Source: an uncultured Victivallales bacterium
GTDB taxonomy: Bacteria > Verrucomicrobiota > Lentisphaeria > Victivallales > UBA1829
NCBI GenBank assembly: GCA_944390795.1
Contig: CALXRI010000003.1
Location: forward strand, 133,100-197,099
DNA: 64,000 nt
Direction of reading: 5' to 3'
Under the pieces are notes generated by a model that was not told the origin of the DNA, searched no databases, and was given only the letters and a program-made list of their open reading frames with translations. How positions within the stretch are numbered: the stretch's first letter is position 1; every line of letters begins with the position of its first letter. Of the stretch, positions 26,229 through 35,316 are shown one piece after another. The translations under genes were made by a program, and so were the position numbers.

Positions 26229-27098
26229 ATGCATATGATTTCCCTGATCTCCGCATTGACCGTGTTTGCCTCAGGCTGTCTGGCGGCCGGGGACGATGCG
26301 TTCCGTGCGCGCCTGAGGGTCGAGGAAAGCCGGGATATGATTCTGAACCGGCACGGCATGGCTTATCTGCCGTGCCGCCAGGTTCAGCAAGGAGACGGAA
26401 TTTTCTTCGAGGCGGAACAGATGTACGGGCTGAACTACAACTATCCGGATGTCCGGCTTGACAGACAGGGGAATGCCGTGTCGCTGATTCATGTCCGTTT
26501 TCTGGAGTTCCGCTTCGATGTCGTGAATCCGGGCGTATATCGTGCGTGGTACCGGGCGTCCTTCCCGACGGATCTCGGCTATCTGCACGGCGAATGCATG
26601 GACGGCGGGGAAGTGCGTTCCGTGGAGGATTCCATCCGCCTGACACCGAACGTCTGGCGCTGGCACAAGGGGCCGCTCTACCGTCTGGAGAAAGGACGGC
26701 ATGTGTGGACTTTTCCCAGTCCGCACGCGTGGTGCGGCGGTGCGAAGCTGGACTGCCTCATCCTCGCCCCGGAAACGATGACGGACGCTCCGGAGAGGGT
26801 CAGGCCGTCGGGCACGGAAGCATGCGTTCCGGCGCGCGGAGAGATTCTGCTGAGACGGATCAAGGCCTCTCTGCTGAAACAGTGGAAAATGCAGTTTGAC
26901 ACGGAACTCAACGGCGGGAGTTTCACGGCGGAGTGCCGCTATGACGGCGGTCCCTTCCGGAAGATCCGCCTTGCGGAATGGGAGACGGTTCCGGAGGATG
27001 CGGAATATCTCTTTTTCCGCTTCCGGATGAAACGCGCGGAAACGTCGGGGCTGTCCCCGTTTGTTCACAATCTGGAACTCTTCGTCCGGGAAAAATAG
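26229..27098 (+). CDS. Secreted beta-sandwich (CBM-like) protein, unknown function
   Basis: About 289 aa with an N-terminal signal (SLISALTVFASGCLAAG); the Cys might be lipidated, but the lipobox is weak. The body has IFFEAEQMYGLNY, FRFDVVNPGVYRAWYRASFP and ALPLYRLEKGRHVWTF-like strands, the pattern of jelly-roll carbohydrate-binding modules (CBM6/35-like) in which bound ligands sit beside 'FEAE'. ATG 26229 has AGGA 9 nt upstream; ATG 26223 is also possible but too close. It probably binds a glycan outside the cell. Confidence 0.55.
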   Translation: MHMISLISALTVFASGCLAAGDDAFRARLRVEESRDMILNRHGMAYLPCRQVQQGDGIFFEAEQMYGLNYNYPDVRLDRQGNAVSLIHVRFLEFRFDVVNPGVYRAWYRASFPTDLGYLHGECMDGGEVRSVEDSIRLTPNVWRWHKGPLYRLEKGRHVWTFPSPHAWCGGAKLDCLILAPETMTDAPERVRPSGTEACVPARGEILLRRIKASLLKQWKMQFDTELNGGSFTAECRYDGGPFRKIRLAEWETVPEDAEYLFFRFRMKRAETSGLSPFVHNLELFVREK

Positions 27099-27136
27099 CT
27101 TTCCGGCGCGGGAAAAGGCAGGGGCAAAAGTGTTTT

Positions 27137-27463
27137 ATGCGTTTGGCGTATGATGGATTCGGCGCATCGTTTTATCCGGATCGGCGGCCGCGGGATCCCC
27201 GGATCGTTGCATTGCGCCTCTGTCAGAGGGGGGAATTTTCCACGTCTGTGCACCATGCCTGCCTGGACCTGCCGCAGACATGGGATAGGCTGGGTTTTTA
27301 TCCGGGAATCTGCCTGAGGACCGGCAGACGCTTCCCGGATTTTGCCGGGAGTTCCGGCTTTCCCGCTGCAAGGAGGGGCAGGCTTGATTTCATCTTTCAT
27401 CCGGCGACCCGCGAGGTGCGGATGGAAGATTCGACGTTTCCGGCAGTTCCGGAACCCGAATGA
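27137..27463 (+). CDS. Uncertain small ORF or gene remnant in the gap before the GH29 gene
   Basis: The 446-nt gap 27099-27544 holds this 108-codon frame. Its codon choice resembles the neighbours (many NNC/NNG, CCG GAT, GGC TTC), but there is no good ribosome binding site and no recognised domain. It may be a decayed gene or chance. Downstream, AAAAGGA-tttc-TCCTTTT (27463-27480) and TTCCGGAG/CTCCGGAA form hairpins just before the fucosidase gene. Confidence 0.25.
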   Translation: MRLAYDGFGASFYPDRRPRDPRIVALRLCQRGEFSTSVHHACLDLPQTWDRLGFYPGICLRTGRRFPDFAGSSGFPAARRGRLDFIFHPATREVRMEDSTFPAVPEPE

Positions 27464-27544
27464 AAAGGATTTCTCCTTTTCCGGAGGATGTGACGGAAAC
27501 TCCGGAAGGGACAGCAACAGAAAGAAAGGATTCCGGTTATTGAA

Positions 27545-28711
27545 ATGACAATTGCGGAAAAGAAAAAAATCTTCAATCGTTGGGGGTATGGTCTCTTCAT
27601 CCATTACGGACTGTATTCCGTTTACGGACTCGGCGAGTGGCTGATGTTTCTGGAACGGAGGAATCCGGAGGAGTATTACCGTGACGCCCTGCCGGGATTC
27701 CGGCCGGAAAAGGGCTGTGCCCGGCAATGGGTGGAACTGGCGGTCCGCGGCGGAATGAAATATGCCGTCCTTACGACCCGGCATCATGAAGGATATTTCA
27801 TCGGAGAGGAAATTCTGCATGAATTTTCCGACGCGTGCCGCGAACACGGTCTCGGTGTCGGTTTTTATTACTCGGTTGCCGACTGGTCCGATCCCGATTA
27901 CCGCGGGGGACCGGTTTCCCGGGAGTCCTGGGAGCGTTTCGTGTCCGGAACCCACCGGCGGATCCGGGAACTCATGACCGGTTACGGGAAGATCGACTAT
28001 CTCTTTTATGACGGATGTCCGCCGCCCGAGACCTGGCGCCTCCGCGAACTGCACCGGGAGATCCGGTCTCTCCAGCCGGAAATGCTTGTCAGCCGCTGCG
28101 GCGAGGATACGGACCTGAAATCCTGCGAGGGCCATGCCGACGGCGATCCGAGCGGCATCTGGGAATCCTGCTACAGCCTCCAGCGCAGCTGCTGGGGATA
28201 CTGCAAGGATTCTCCGATTGACAAGACGCCCTGCCAGGTGGCGGAGATGCTTTCCAGCAACCGTCACAACGGCGGCAATCTGCTGCTGAATATCGGTCCC
28301 CGGGGGGACGGATCCGTTCCGGAGGATCAGCGCAGCCTGATTGAGACCGTTGGAAAATGGGTGAAGGTCAATCAGGAGGCGCTTTTCGACATTGAACCGC
28401 ATCCCTTCCAGTATCACGACCGGGAAATCACCACGGCCTGCGGAAATGTCGCTTATCTGCGTCTGATCCGGATTCAGGGGCCCGAACGGCGGATCTGCGG
28501 CATCGGCAACCGGATTCTTAAAATCACGTATCTGGATACGGGGGAGGTGATTCCCTTCCGTCAGAATGGCGACGTGGTCACTGTGCGCGGTCTGGTCGAA
28601 AAGACGCCGGAAGGCATGCCCCGCTTCCTCCGCATTGAGCTTGACGGGGCTCCTTTCGGAATCCGCAATCCGATGAATCCGGATTGTTCCATCAAAACAA
28701 CAGGGGAGTGA
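27545..28711 (+). CDS. Alpha-L-fucosidase-like glycoside hydrolase, family GH29
   Basis: A 388-aa protein without signal peptide, so probably cytoplasmic. GH29 motifs seen: WGYGLFIHYGLYSVYGLGEW at the N-terminus, AVLTTRHHEGY, DYLFYDGCPPP with Asp156 at the nucleophile position, and NGGNLLLNIGPRGDG. It should hydrolyse terminal alpha-L-fucose from imported oligosaccharides. The C-terminal ~80 residues form a small beta domain. It sits in the pseudopilin-led operon before two esterase-like genes, which suggests that acylated, fucosylated glycans are the substrate. Confidence 0.88.
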   Translation: MTIAEKKKIFNRWGYGLFIHYGLYSVYGLGEWLMFLERRNPEEYYRDALPGFRPEKGCARQWVELAVRGGMKYAVLTTRHHEGYFIGEEILHEFSDACREHGLGVGFYYSVADWSDPDYRGGPVSRESWERFVSGTHRRIRELMTGYGKIDYLFYDGCPPPETWRLRELHREIRSLQPEMLVSRCGEDTDLKSCEGHADGDPSGIWESCYSLQRSCWGYCKDSPIDKTPCQVAEMLSSNRHNGGNLLLNIGPRGDGSVPEDQRSLIETVGKWVKVNQEALFDIEPHPFQYHDREITTACGNVAYLRLIRIQGPERRICGIGNRILKITYLDTGEVIPFRQNGDVVTVRGLVEKTPEGMPRFLRIELDGAPFGIRNPMNPDCSIKTTGE

Positions 28712-28713
28712 AA

Positions 28714-29433
28714 ATGAGTCCGGATCTGAATGGTGTCGAGGTCAGGGAGGATGTCTGGTACGGCTTCCGGCGCCGGATCTTCGATTTCGAGGGACATGAA
28801 GCCTGGCTGGTCGAACCGGAAAAGGCCGCGCCCGGAATGCCGTGGACCTGGTGCATGGAATGGCCGGACGCCTTTGTGAAACGTACCGGCGTGCCGGAGC
28901 TGCTTGCGCGCGGCTTTCATCATGTGCACATCAAGGTGCCGGGGTATGCATGCGACGAGGCGCTTGGAGTTTTCCAACGTTATCACGCTTTTCTTCGCTC
29001 ACTGGGGCTTGCCGCGAAACCAGGACTGATCGGACTGAGTTTCGGAGGTCTTTATTCGCTGCGTTACGCTGCGTTCAATCCGGAAGGAATCGACCGCATT
29101 TATCTGGATGCGCCGGTCTGCAGTTTCAAGAACTTCCCGCATTTCAATTTGGTTCAGGAACCCTATCGTCTCGCCTCCGCGCAGGGGGTGGAAAACGATC
29201 CGCGCCTGCCGGTCAACCAGACGGAAAGGCTTGTCGGAATTCCAATGCTCCTGATCTACGGAGCGGCGGACCTTTCCGTGCCTCCCCGGGACAACTGCGA
29301 GCTTTTTGCCGAACGTTTCCAGGCGAACGGCGGTTCCATCCGGATCATCCGGCGGAGTCTCTGGGGCCATCATCCGCACGGTCTGGACGACACCGCGCCG
29401 ATTCTGGAATTTTTCAATCCCTCCCGGAATTGA
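28714..29433 (+). CDS. Alpha/beta hydrolase (esterase or peptidase-like)
   Basis: A 239-aa protein with the alpha/beta-hydrolase triad: nucleophile elbow GLSFGG (Ser109), Asp186 in YGAADLSVPP, and His219-222 in WGHHPHG. No signal peptide. ATG 28714 follows the GH29 stop by 2 nt with GGGGAG upstream, so it is cotranscribed. The likely role is removing an ester group from the sugar handled by GH29. The substrate is not determined. Confidence 0.8.
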   Translation: MSPDLNGVEVREDVWYGFRRRIFDFEGHEAWLVEPEKAAPGMPWTWCMEWPDAFVKRTGVPELLARGFHHVHIKVPGYACDEALGVFQRYHAFLRSLGLAAKPGLIGLSFGGLYSLRYAAFNPEGIDRIYLDAPVCSFKNFPHFNLVQEPYRLASAQGVENDPRLPVNQTERLVGIPMLLIYGAADLSVPPRDNCELFAERFQANGGSIRIIRRSLWGHHPHGLDDTAPILEFFNPSRN

Positions 29434-29516
29434 GCTTGAACCCGATGGCGGGGATGGCATCTGCGGTTTTCCCGGAGTTTCCATTCCGGCCTGTTTTCAG
29501 AAAGAGGAGAAGTGAA

Positions 29517-30800
29517 ATGTCCTTGAGCAGGATAAAACTTTGTTGTTCCGGGCAGCCGGCACGCCGCCGCGCCGCCCGTATTCTTTTGTGGAACGCTTGT
29601 TATTTACGAAAGGTGCTTTTTATGATGACTGCCTCAGCTGCAATCGGCGGATGCGCCCCGCATGCATTGGAATGTCCCTATTCCATGACGGGGATTCCCG
29701 ACGGGGGGAAAGGCTGGACCTTTCTTGCGTCCGAAGAGGGGAAAAGCGTTTACATTCCTTTCGAAGGGTATTATGAGAGCAAGGGCGGACGGATTCAGTC
29801 TCCGCCGATCCGTCTGGGGAAAAAGCCGGGGAAAGGAGCTTTTTTCCGCCTTTCCTTCACCGCGTCCGCGCAGGTGCAGGGATACTGGTGGGTTGATTTC
29901 TTCGACGGTGCGGGCAGGGCGCTTCCCGACATCAACAGCGCACTGTACGCCTCCGACAAGATGGAACGCTATGAAGAGGTCTTCTTCGCGGACGGCAGAG
30001 CGGAGAGCGCCGTGATCGCCTTCGTTTCCAAAAAGGGTGTGTCCGTGAAAGACATCGAATTGCGGGAAATCACGCCCGCGGAAGCGGCCGCGTGGTGTGA
30101 CCGCCTTTACGCCCGGCTTCCGCAGATCCGTTTCGAAATCGCTCCGGACGCGTTCGCCCTTCTCCCCCGCACGAAGGAGGCGCTGCGGAACGGCCGGAAA
30201 TGGCGGATTCTCATGCTGGGAGACAGTATCGTCAACGATACCTGGACCTCCAATTTCCAGGCGCTCGTCATGCGCGATTTCCCGGATGCCGAGCTGGAAT
30301 TCGTGATTTCCGTGCGGGGTTCCACCGGATGCTGGTATTACAGGGATCCCGCGCATTTCAAGGAGTATGTCGCGGATTTCAAGCCGGATCTTGTCATGAT
30401 CGGCGGAATTTCCAACAACGCGAATCCGAAGGAGAACAAAAATCCCGAGGAGAATCTGGTCTCCGTGATTGAACAGTGCCGGGCGATCGGCAGCGAAGTC
30501 GTGGTGATGAGTCCTCCGCCTTCTTACGAATGGCGCGTTTCCCCGGAGCAGACAGCGTGGAGCGAGGACTGGCAGCTGCCTCACGGATTCAAACCGCTGC
30601 AGCGGGATTATCAGCGCCGCGCGGTGCGCAGGACCCGCACCGCATACTGGGATCTTACAAGCGCTCCCTGCGACGCGATTGCCCGTGCCCGCATGCCGCT
30701 GAACTGGTTCCGGCGCGACGCCGTGCATAACAACGATCGCGGAAAACAGCTGATCGGACAGAATCTTGCGGCATGGTTCCGGGCCGCCGGAAAGGAATAA
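29517..30800 (+). CDS. SGNH/GDSL-family esterase with N-terminal beta domain, probable lipoprotein
   Basis: A 427-aa protein. The SGNH core has block I LMLGDSIVNDTW (Ser237), a Gly-rich block MIGGISNNANP (block III Asn) and block V RDAVHNNDRG with Asp401 and His404. Before it lies a beta-sandwich of ~150 residues (YIPFEGYYESKGGRIQSPPI ... YWWVDFFDGAG). The N-terminus is long and basic (QPARRRAARILL), then hydrophobic, ending in a lipobox-like AIGGC. ATG 29517 has AGAGGAG upstream; ATG 29622 (AAAGG upstream) would leave almost no signal n-region. Probably a carbohydrate esterase acting outside the cytoplasm. Last gene of the operon. Confidence 0.8.
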   Translation: MSLSRIKLCCSGQPARRRAARILLWNACYLRKVLFMMTASAAIGGCAPHALECPYSMTGIPDGGKGWTFLASEEGKSVYIPFEGYYESKGGRIQSPPIRLGKKPGKGAFFRLSFTASAQVQGYWWVDFFDGAGRALPDINSALYASDKMERYEEVFFADGRAESAVIAFVSKKGVSVKDIELREITPAEAAAWCDRLYARLPQIRFEIAPDAFALLPRTKEALRNGRKWRILMLGDSIVNDTWTSNFQALVMRDFPDAELEFVISVRGSTGCWYYRDPAHFKEYVADFKPDLVMIGGISNNANPKENKNPEENLVSVIEQCRAIGSEVVVMSPPPSYEWRVSPEQTAWSEDWQLPHGFKPLQRDYQRRAVRRTRTAYWDLTSAPCDAIARARMPLNWFRRDAVHNNDRGKQLIGQNLAAWFRAAGKE

Positions 30801-30816
30801 GGGGGGCTTTTTCCGT

Positions 30817-30860
30817 TCCGCGCAGCTTCCGGTCTGCCGTCTCGCCGGAAGATGCGCGGA
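30817..30860. terminator. Hairpin between convergent operons
   Basis: TCCGCGC-ag-CTTCCGG and CCGGAAG-at-GCGCGGA pair to a long stem with one internal bulge, placed between the SGNH gene and the convergent DUF4838 gene. A T-tract is lacking, so termination is inferred from position and symmetry. Confidence 0.4.
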
Positions 30861-30866
30861 GATCGC

Positions 30867-33755
30867 TTATTTCTCCTGCGGGATCTCCTCCAGCGTCACG
30901 GCGTCGAACCACGCTTTTCCCGTCGCGTTCCAGATCCAGAGCCCGACCGTGAGACGATCCTCCAGAAGATGCGGCGTGGTGAATTCCGCGCATTCCCGGA
31001 TCCACGGAGTCGTCCCGGAGTAGCGGGCGAGTCCGCGGACGTGGAATTTTCCCTTGTTGGCGGATATGAACGCTCCCGCACCGAGCGAGGATTTCTTCAG
31101 CAGGCGGATGTCTTCCGTGCGGATGAAGAACGAGAAACGGTATCGGGTGTCCGGTTTGACGCCGTCGAGCGGTATCGCCGCGTTGATGCGTTTCCCCGTG
31201 ACGTTTTCGAGGCGGAGGCTCCGGCCCGCTGTGATGAAGATCCGTTTGTCCAGTTCATGGTTGTCACCCCCTTTCCGGTCCTCTTTCCAGAGATGCCACT
31301 TCCCTGCGTGAACACCGGTTTGCGTCACATCGAAATCACTTCCGGGGATCAGATTTTTCCTCTTCAGCGCGGCCGGCTTCATCACGCCGAAATTTTCAAT
31401 CGCATGAAATCCGCGGTTCGGATGCGGATTCCAGTGATAATACGGAACGGCGGCCTTCTCCGTCAGGGCGCGGTGCCGGGCGAAGTTGACCGGAAACCCG
31501 GAAGGCGCGATGGTTCCGAGCGCTTTTTTGGGAACTCGGATTTCAGCCGTCCAGCCGTTCGTCGTCCGCGAGGTTTTCACGGCCGCGCCGCTCTCCCACT
31601 TGACATCGCGGAACGAAGAGTTGTCCGAGGAGAAGTTTTTTGAATCGTAAAGGACGCCGGCGGTGTTGACGATGAAGTGGAAATAGTTCCGCCGGTCGCC
31701 GGAGGGGTTCAGGAAGAGCTCGACGCAGGAATCCGCATACAGTTGTGCGGCGTCTCGTTCCCTCTGCTTCAGGACGATCCGGTCCATCTGCGGTTCTTCG
31801 CATTCATAGAGAAAGCGGTAGCTGTCCCCGTCGTCACTCATTGTCACCTTCGTCGCGACTTCGGCGATGTCGCCTTGGAAGGGGCGGAGATACACTTCTC
31901 CGGGGATCGCGCACTCCCAGGAACCGACGGCTTCGCGTTCCAGCTTGTATTTTTCCGCTTCCGTGAGAATGGGAGCGAGCATTTTCTCCTTCATGAAACG
32001 CACCCGGGCGAGAGATTCCGGATCATCCGCCGCAAGTTTTTCCGCCTGCCGGAACAGCGTGCGGAAACGGTTCAGGCGCTCCTCCGTATAGATGTTTTTC
32101 CAGAACACGTATTTGCCGGGCAGCTGCGGGACGGGTCCGAGATTGGTGTCCACCGTGTTTCCGATGACCGAGAGCCAGAGCTCTTCCAGCGCGGCGAAGA
32201 ATTCCCGCATGGGCGCCGCGGCCGCGCCGAACATCTTTTCCTCATGATCGCGCAGGATCGCGTCGGGGTCGAGCGAGGTGTCCCACGTGATTTTGCAGAG
32301 CATGTAATGGTTCAGGTAGAAGAAGATGTATTCGTCCGTCTCCGACTCGTAGAAAACGCCGTTCAGGATGCCGGCGCGGTCATGGAAGTATTTCCCGGTA
32401 GCGCGGGCGAGCATCGGCGGAATGCCCGTGTAGACTGCACTCCCGAGCACTTTCCCGGGATAGGTCCAGACATTCAGTTTCGCATTCAGTTTTCTGTGCC
32501 ACTGACGGAGCTTTTCATCGTCCGCCGTCTGATCCTTTTTGCCCGGCCCCGTCACCGCGATCTGGATCATGATGTTGTCCGGCAGATCGAAAGCGGGAAG
32601 CAGGTGCATCGGCATATAGACCATCTGGGTGATCCTGGCATCGCGGAAACCCTCCTTTTTGAGGCGGTTGGCGAGATCGGCGGTGAAACGCCAGAGGTAG
32701 TCGCTGATGCCGCGCCCGTTCTTTTCATCGCGGGCGATGCTTCCGGGAGAGCCGATTTTCGCGCAGGAAGGACATGCGCACCAGTAGAGACTGTCGTGCG
32801 GCATGACGGAAAAATATTTGCCGCCGCTCGCGGAGGACCAGAATTTTCCGTAGGTCGAGAACGCGCCACGCACCTCCGCGCCTTCTCCCTTGAAGTAGGA
32901 CTTCGCGTCCTGATAAATTTCCTCGAGGATGCCGCTGGTGAAGCAGAGCTGCGGGGCGTATTTGCCGTCCTTCCGCGTGATGTAGCGTCTGCCGTCGGTC
33001 TTCAATGCGAAATATTCGGGATGGGTTTTCCCGAAACGCCTGTCATAGCTGCGGTGCGCAAGACCGTGGGCGTAGGGAATGCTGCTGTCGCTCATCCGCA
33101 GGCGCAGAAGATGGAGATAATCGCCGCGGACGCCGCTGTATTCCGTCTGTTTGTCATACCATCTGCCGTTTTCGGGCCCGATTCCGGTTTTGTAGATGCG
33201 CGAGATGAAGTCCGGGCGTTCCACAATGTGGATCCGTTCCGGAAGCGCGACAAACCCTTTTTTTCTTGCAACGGTTCCGATTTCGCCGGGAAAGAAAAAG
33301 CGGACGCCGGCAAACCGTTCCAGAAAGTCGTAGACGCCGTTGAGAGTTCCCCGCGGATAGCGCTGGAGCCAGGTGTTCCGTTCGGGAGCATTCTTCGGAT
33401 CGTCCTTCCCGAGGATGTAGACGCAGGAACCTTTTCTTTCGATGAAATAGCCTTCCGGCGCGAGTTTTTCCACCTCAAGTCCGGCCTTTCCCGCCTCCTC
33501 GCAGTCTCCGATCACGACGGCAAACGCCTTCCCGCTCTTCCGGGAGAGAACGGGAACCTCGGAAGCGGTCACTTTTCCCAGATAAGTGGAGAGTTCCTCC
33601 GCCGCGAATTTCAGCAGCGGAATCTCTTTCGGCACAACGACCTCAAACGCCGTGATTTTTTCCGTTTTTCCGTCTGTCTGCGTGACGCGCGGCAATCCGT
33701 CCGCAAACAGAGCGGATGCCAGGATTGCGACCAATGCCGTGAAAATCCGTTTCAT
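30867..33755 (-). CDS. Secreted DUF4838 protein with GH67-type N-terminal domain and two C-terminal binding domains
   Basis: A 962-aa exported protein (signal MKRIFTALVAILASALFADG). Residues about 30-150 resemble the N-terminal domain of alpha-glucuronidases (FAAEELSTYLGKVT; GTLNGVYDFLERFAGVRFFF). Residues about 190-470 match DUF4838, including a Cys cluster in WCACPSCAKIG. About 620-790 is a CBM9/DOMON-like beta domain (ADSCVELFLNPSGD; TNGWTAEIRVPKKALG). About 805-960 is a second CBM4/9-like sandwich (NLIPGSDFD ... GLWIWNATGKAWFDAVTLEE). DUF4838 proteins are common in glycan loci of Bacteroidota and PVC bacteria; the enzymatic activity is not established. Third gene of the minus-strand operon. 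Confidence 0.82.
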   Translation of the reverse strand: MKRIFTALVAILASALFADGLPRVTQTDGKTEKITAFEVVVPKEIPLLKFAAEELSTYLGKVTASEVPVLSRKSGKAFAVVIGDCEEAGKAGLEVEKLAPEGYFIERKGSCVYILGKDDPKNAPERNTWLQRYPRGTLNGVYDFLERFAGVRFFFPGEIGTVARKKGFVALPERIHIVERPDFISRIYKTGIGPENGRWYDKQTEYSGVRGDYLHLLRLRMSDSSIPYAHGLAHRSYDRRFGKTHPEYFALKTDGRRYITRKDGKYAPQLCFTSGILEEIYQDAKSYFKGEGAEVRGAFSTYGKFWSSASGGKYFSVMPHDSLYWCACPSCAKIGSPGSIARDEKNGRGISDYLWRFTADLANRLKKEGFRDARITQMVYMPMHLLPAFDLPDNIMIQIAVTGPGKKDQTADDEKLRQWHRKLNAKLNVWTYPGKVLGSAVYTGIPPMLARATGKYFHDRAGILNGVFYESETDEYIFFYLNHYMLCKITWDTSLDPDAILRDHEEKMFGAAAAPMREFFAALEELWLSVIGNTVDTNLGPVPQLPGKYVFWKNIYTEERLNRFRTLFRQAEKLAADDPESLARVRFMKEKMLAPILTEAEKYKLEREAVGSWECAIPGEVYLRPFQGDIAEVATKVTMSDDGDSYRFLYECEEPQMDRIVLKQRERDAAQLYADSCVELFLNPSGDRRNYFHFIVNTAGVLYDSKNFSSDNSSFRDVKWESGAAVKTSRTTNGWTAEIRVPKKALGTIAPSGFPVNFARHRALTEKAAVPYYHWNPHPNRGFHAIENFGVMKPAALKRKNLIPGSDFDVTQTGVHAGKWHLWKEDRKGGDNHELDKRIFITAGRSLRLENVTGKRINAAIPLDGVKPDTRYRFSFFIRTEDIRLLKKSSLGAGAFISANKGKFHVRGLARYSGTTPWIRECAEFTTPHLLEDRLTVGLWIWNATGKAWFDAVTLEEIPQEK

Positions 33756-33767
33756 GAACCACCCCGC

Positions 33768-34298
33768 TTATCTGGAAGAAGTCACATCAAGAGTGACGGA
33801 ATCCAGTTTGAGAAAAACATCCTTTTCCCCGGGTTTTTCCGGAATCAGGATTGCCGTTACGATAAAACCGTCCATTCCTTTTTCTCCGCGTCCGCCGAGA
33901 GCTCCGCTGAAGACATATTCCTTCGGTTCGGGGGTCAGATGAAACCATTTCTGGTCATTTTCCGCATAGACACCTTTTTTCGTCCAGGCGACACCGCACC
34001 CCAGAATGCCTTTTCCCGAAGCCGTCATGCGGACGGTCACCCGGTCCGCCGCATGGACCGGAACGCTTTTCATGCGGCGGAAGGTGTTGAATCCTGAATT
34101 TTCCCTGAGGGTGATCCGGACTGCATTGCGGTTCCCTTCGCGGATCACTTCCGCCCTGCCTCTTGAATCGGTATTCAGCCAGCCATCGGCGGTTTTCCAT
34201 TTGGTGATCTTTTGAAAGTCTCCGTTGATGTCGACGTTTTCCGCAAGAAGTGCTGAGGAAGCCAGCAGCGCCGCTGCAATGAATCCGATTTGTTTCAT
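33768..34298 (-). CDS. Small secreted CBM-like beta-sandwich protein
   Basis: 176 aa: signal MKQIGFIAAALLASSALLAE, then one jelly-roll-like domain (DINGDFQKITKWKTADGWLN ... VFSGALGGRG ... FLKLDSVTLDV) similar in layout to CBM4/9/16 domains and to the last domain of the neighbouring DUF4838 protein. AGGAGATC precedes the start. It is 12 nt upstream of the DUF4838 gene. Probably binds a glycan extracellularly; no catalytic motif is seen. Confidence 0.65.
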   Translation of the reverse strand: MKQIGFIAAALLASSALLAENVDINGDFQKITKWKTADGWLNTDSRGRAEVIREGNRNAVRITLRENSGFNTFRRMKSVPVHAADRVTVRMTASGKGILGCGVAWTKKGVYAENDQKWFHLTPEPKEYVFSGALGGRGEKGMDGFIVTAILIPEKPGEKDVFLKLDSVTLDVTSSR

Positions 34299-34469
34299 GA
34301 TGGATCTCCTGATTGATATTTTAAGACTGTCTGTTTCCATTCGGTTTCCGTCTGCCGTTCCGGTTGCACGGGCGCGCCTGTGTCCGGTGTATTCCATGCG
34401 GAGTCAGGGAATTTTTCTCCCTTCCGGGAATCTTCGTATGGCGGCATCCCGTCTGAAACTATGCAGAAG

Positions 34470-35195
34470 TCAGAAAATAATGTTGAAGTCGCCGCTCTGA
34501 ACACCTCTGCAGAATATATGATAGGCATTTGTCGGGAAATCCCGCCGGTGGCGCCATGCCGCATGACCGTCGGCATAAGTGACGTTGGAACCTCCGAAAT
34601 GCCGGAATGTCGCGGGATAGTTGAATACCTGATAGGCCAGGCGGTTCGGAGTGTCGGTTTCTTCGAAAATCAGCGCCGTTCGCGAGGGCAGGACATAACG
34701 GGAATATCTTGTGATATTGCAGCTGTTCTGCCCTTGATTGTATGCGAACGCGAAGGCGTCATCGTCGGGCAGCGCTTCCAGATTTGGACACGCGAACGGG
34801 GAACGGAAAGGAGTATATGGGCTGCCTGCCTGTCGCACCCTTCCGATTTCAAGTCCTGTTTTATCCTGCAGATAGGGGGCGATATATCCCCGGTCGCCGG
34901 ACTGGTTCCAGAATTTTTCATTCGGCACGCCGATGCCTTCGCGATAGGGGAACAGCCATTCGCTATTGTCATTCAGGTAGCTGTGGATGGCCACGCCGAA
35001 CTGTTTCGTGATGTTCAGACAGGCGATGCTTCTCGCTTTTTCCCGTGCATTGTTCAAAGCGGGAAGGAGCATCGCGGCCAGAATCGCGATGATCGAAATC
35101 ACGACGAGGAGCTCGATCAATGTGAAGCCTGACATCGGCTGGAGAAAAGCCGGCATTCTGCGGGAAGAAGATTCATTCACGGCATGGGATTTCAT
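34470..35195 (-). CDS. Pseudopilin-like protein (H-x9-DG type), second locus
   Basis: 241 aa with prepilin segment [20 protein letters not shown], helix continuation [19 protein letters not shown], and H-x9-DG as [12 protein letters not shown] near the C-terminus. Same architecture as the protein at 20676 and, likewise, first gene of an operon divergent from an AraC-type gene. The 171-nt gap to the next gene shows no clear terminator. The cytoplasmic leader before the cleavage site is ~22 residues, long for a prepilin but usual in this group. Confidence 0.88.
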   Translation of the reverse strand: MKSHAVNESSSRRMPAFLQPMSGFTLIELLVVISIIAILAAMLLPALNNAREKARSIACLNITKQFGVAIHSYLNDNSEWLFPYREGIGVPNEKFWNQSGDRGYIAPYLQDKTGLEIGRVRQAGSPYTPFRSPFACPNLEALPDDDAFAFAYNQGQNSCNITRYSRYVLPSRTALIFEETDTPNRLAYQVFNYPATFRHFGGSNVTYADGHAAWRHRRDFPTNAYHIFCRGVQSGDFNIIF

Positions 35196-35276
35196 CGATC
35201 CGTTTTACCCTCCTGTCTGATCTGTTTTCCGAATCCGTTCTGTCCTATATTATACCATATTTTTATCTTTATGGAA

Positions 35277-35305
35277 TGGAAAATAGCATAAAAAAGATGT
35301 ATAAT
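35277..35305 (+). promoter_or_regulatory. Promoter of the second AraC-type gene
   Basis: TATAAT at 35300-35305 with TGGAAA at 35277-35282 (17-nt spacing), 11 nt before the ATG, so the transcript would be nearly leaderless. On the other strand a second TATAAT (about 35249-35254) can serve the pseudopilin operon. The shared region is strongly AT-rich. Confidence 0.5.
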
Positions 35306-35316
35306 AATAACAAAAT

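Noticed and set aside
31677-34097. An 806-codon plus-strand frame opposite the DUF4838 and CBM-like genes.
   Set aside because: Antisense shadow: no ribosome binding site, biased composition, and it spans two well-supported genes and their junction.
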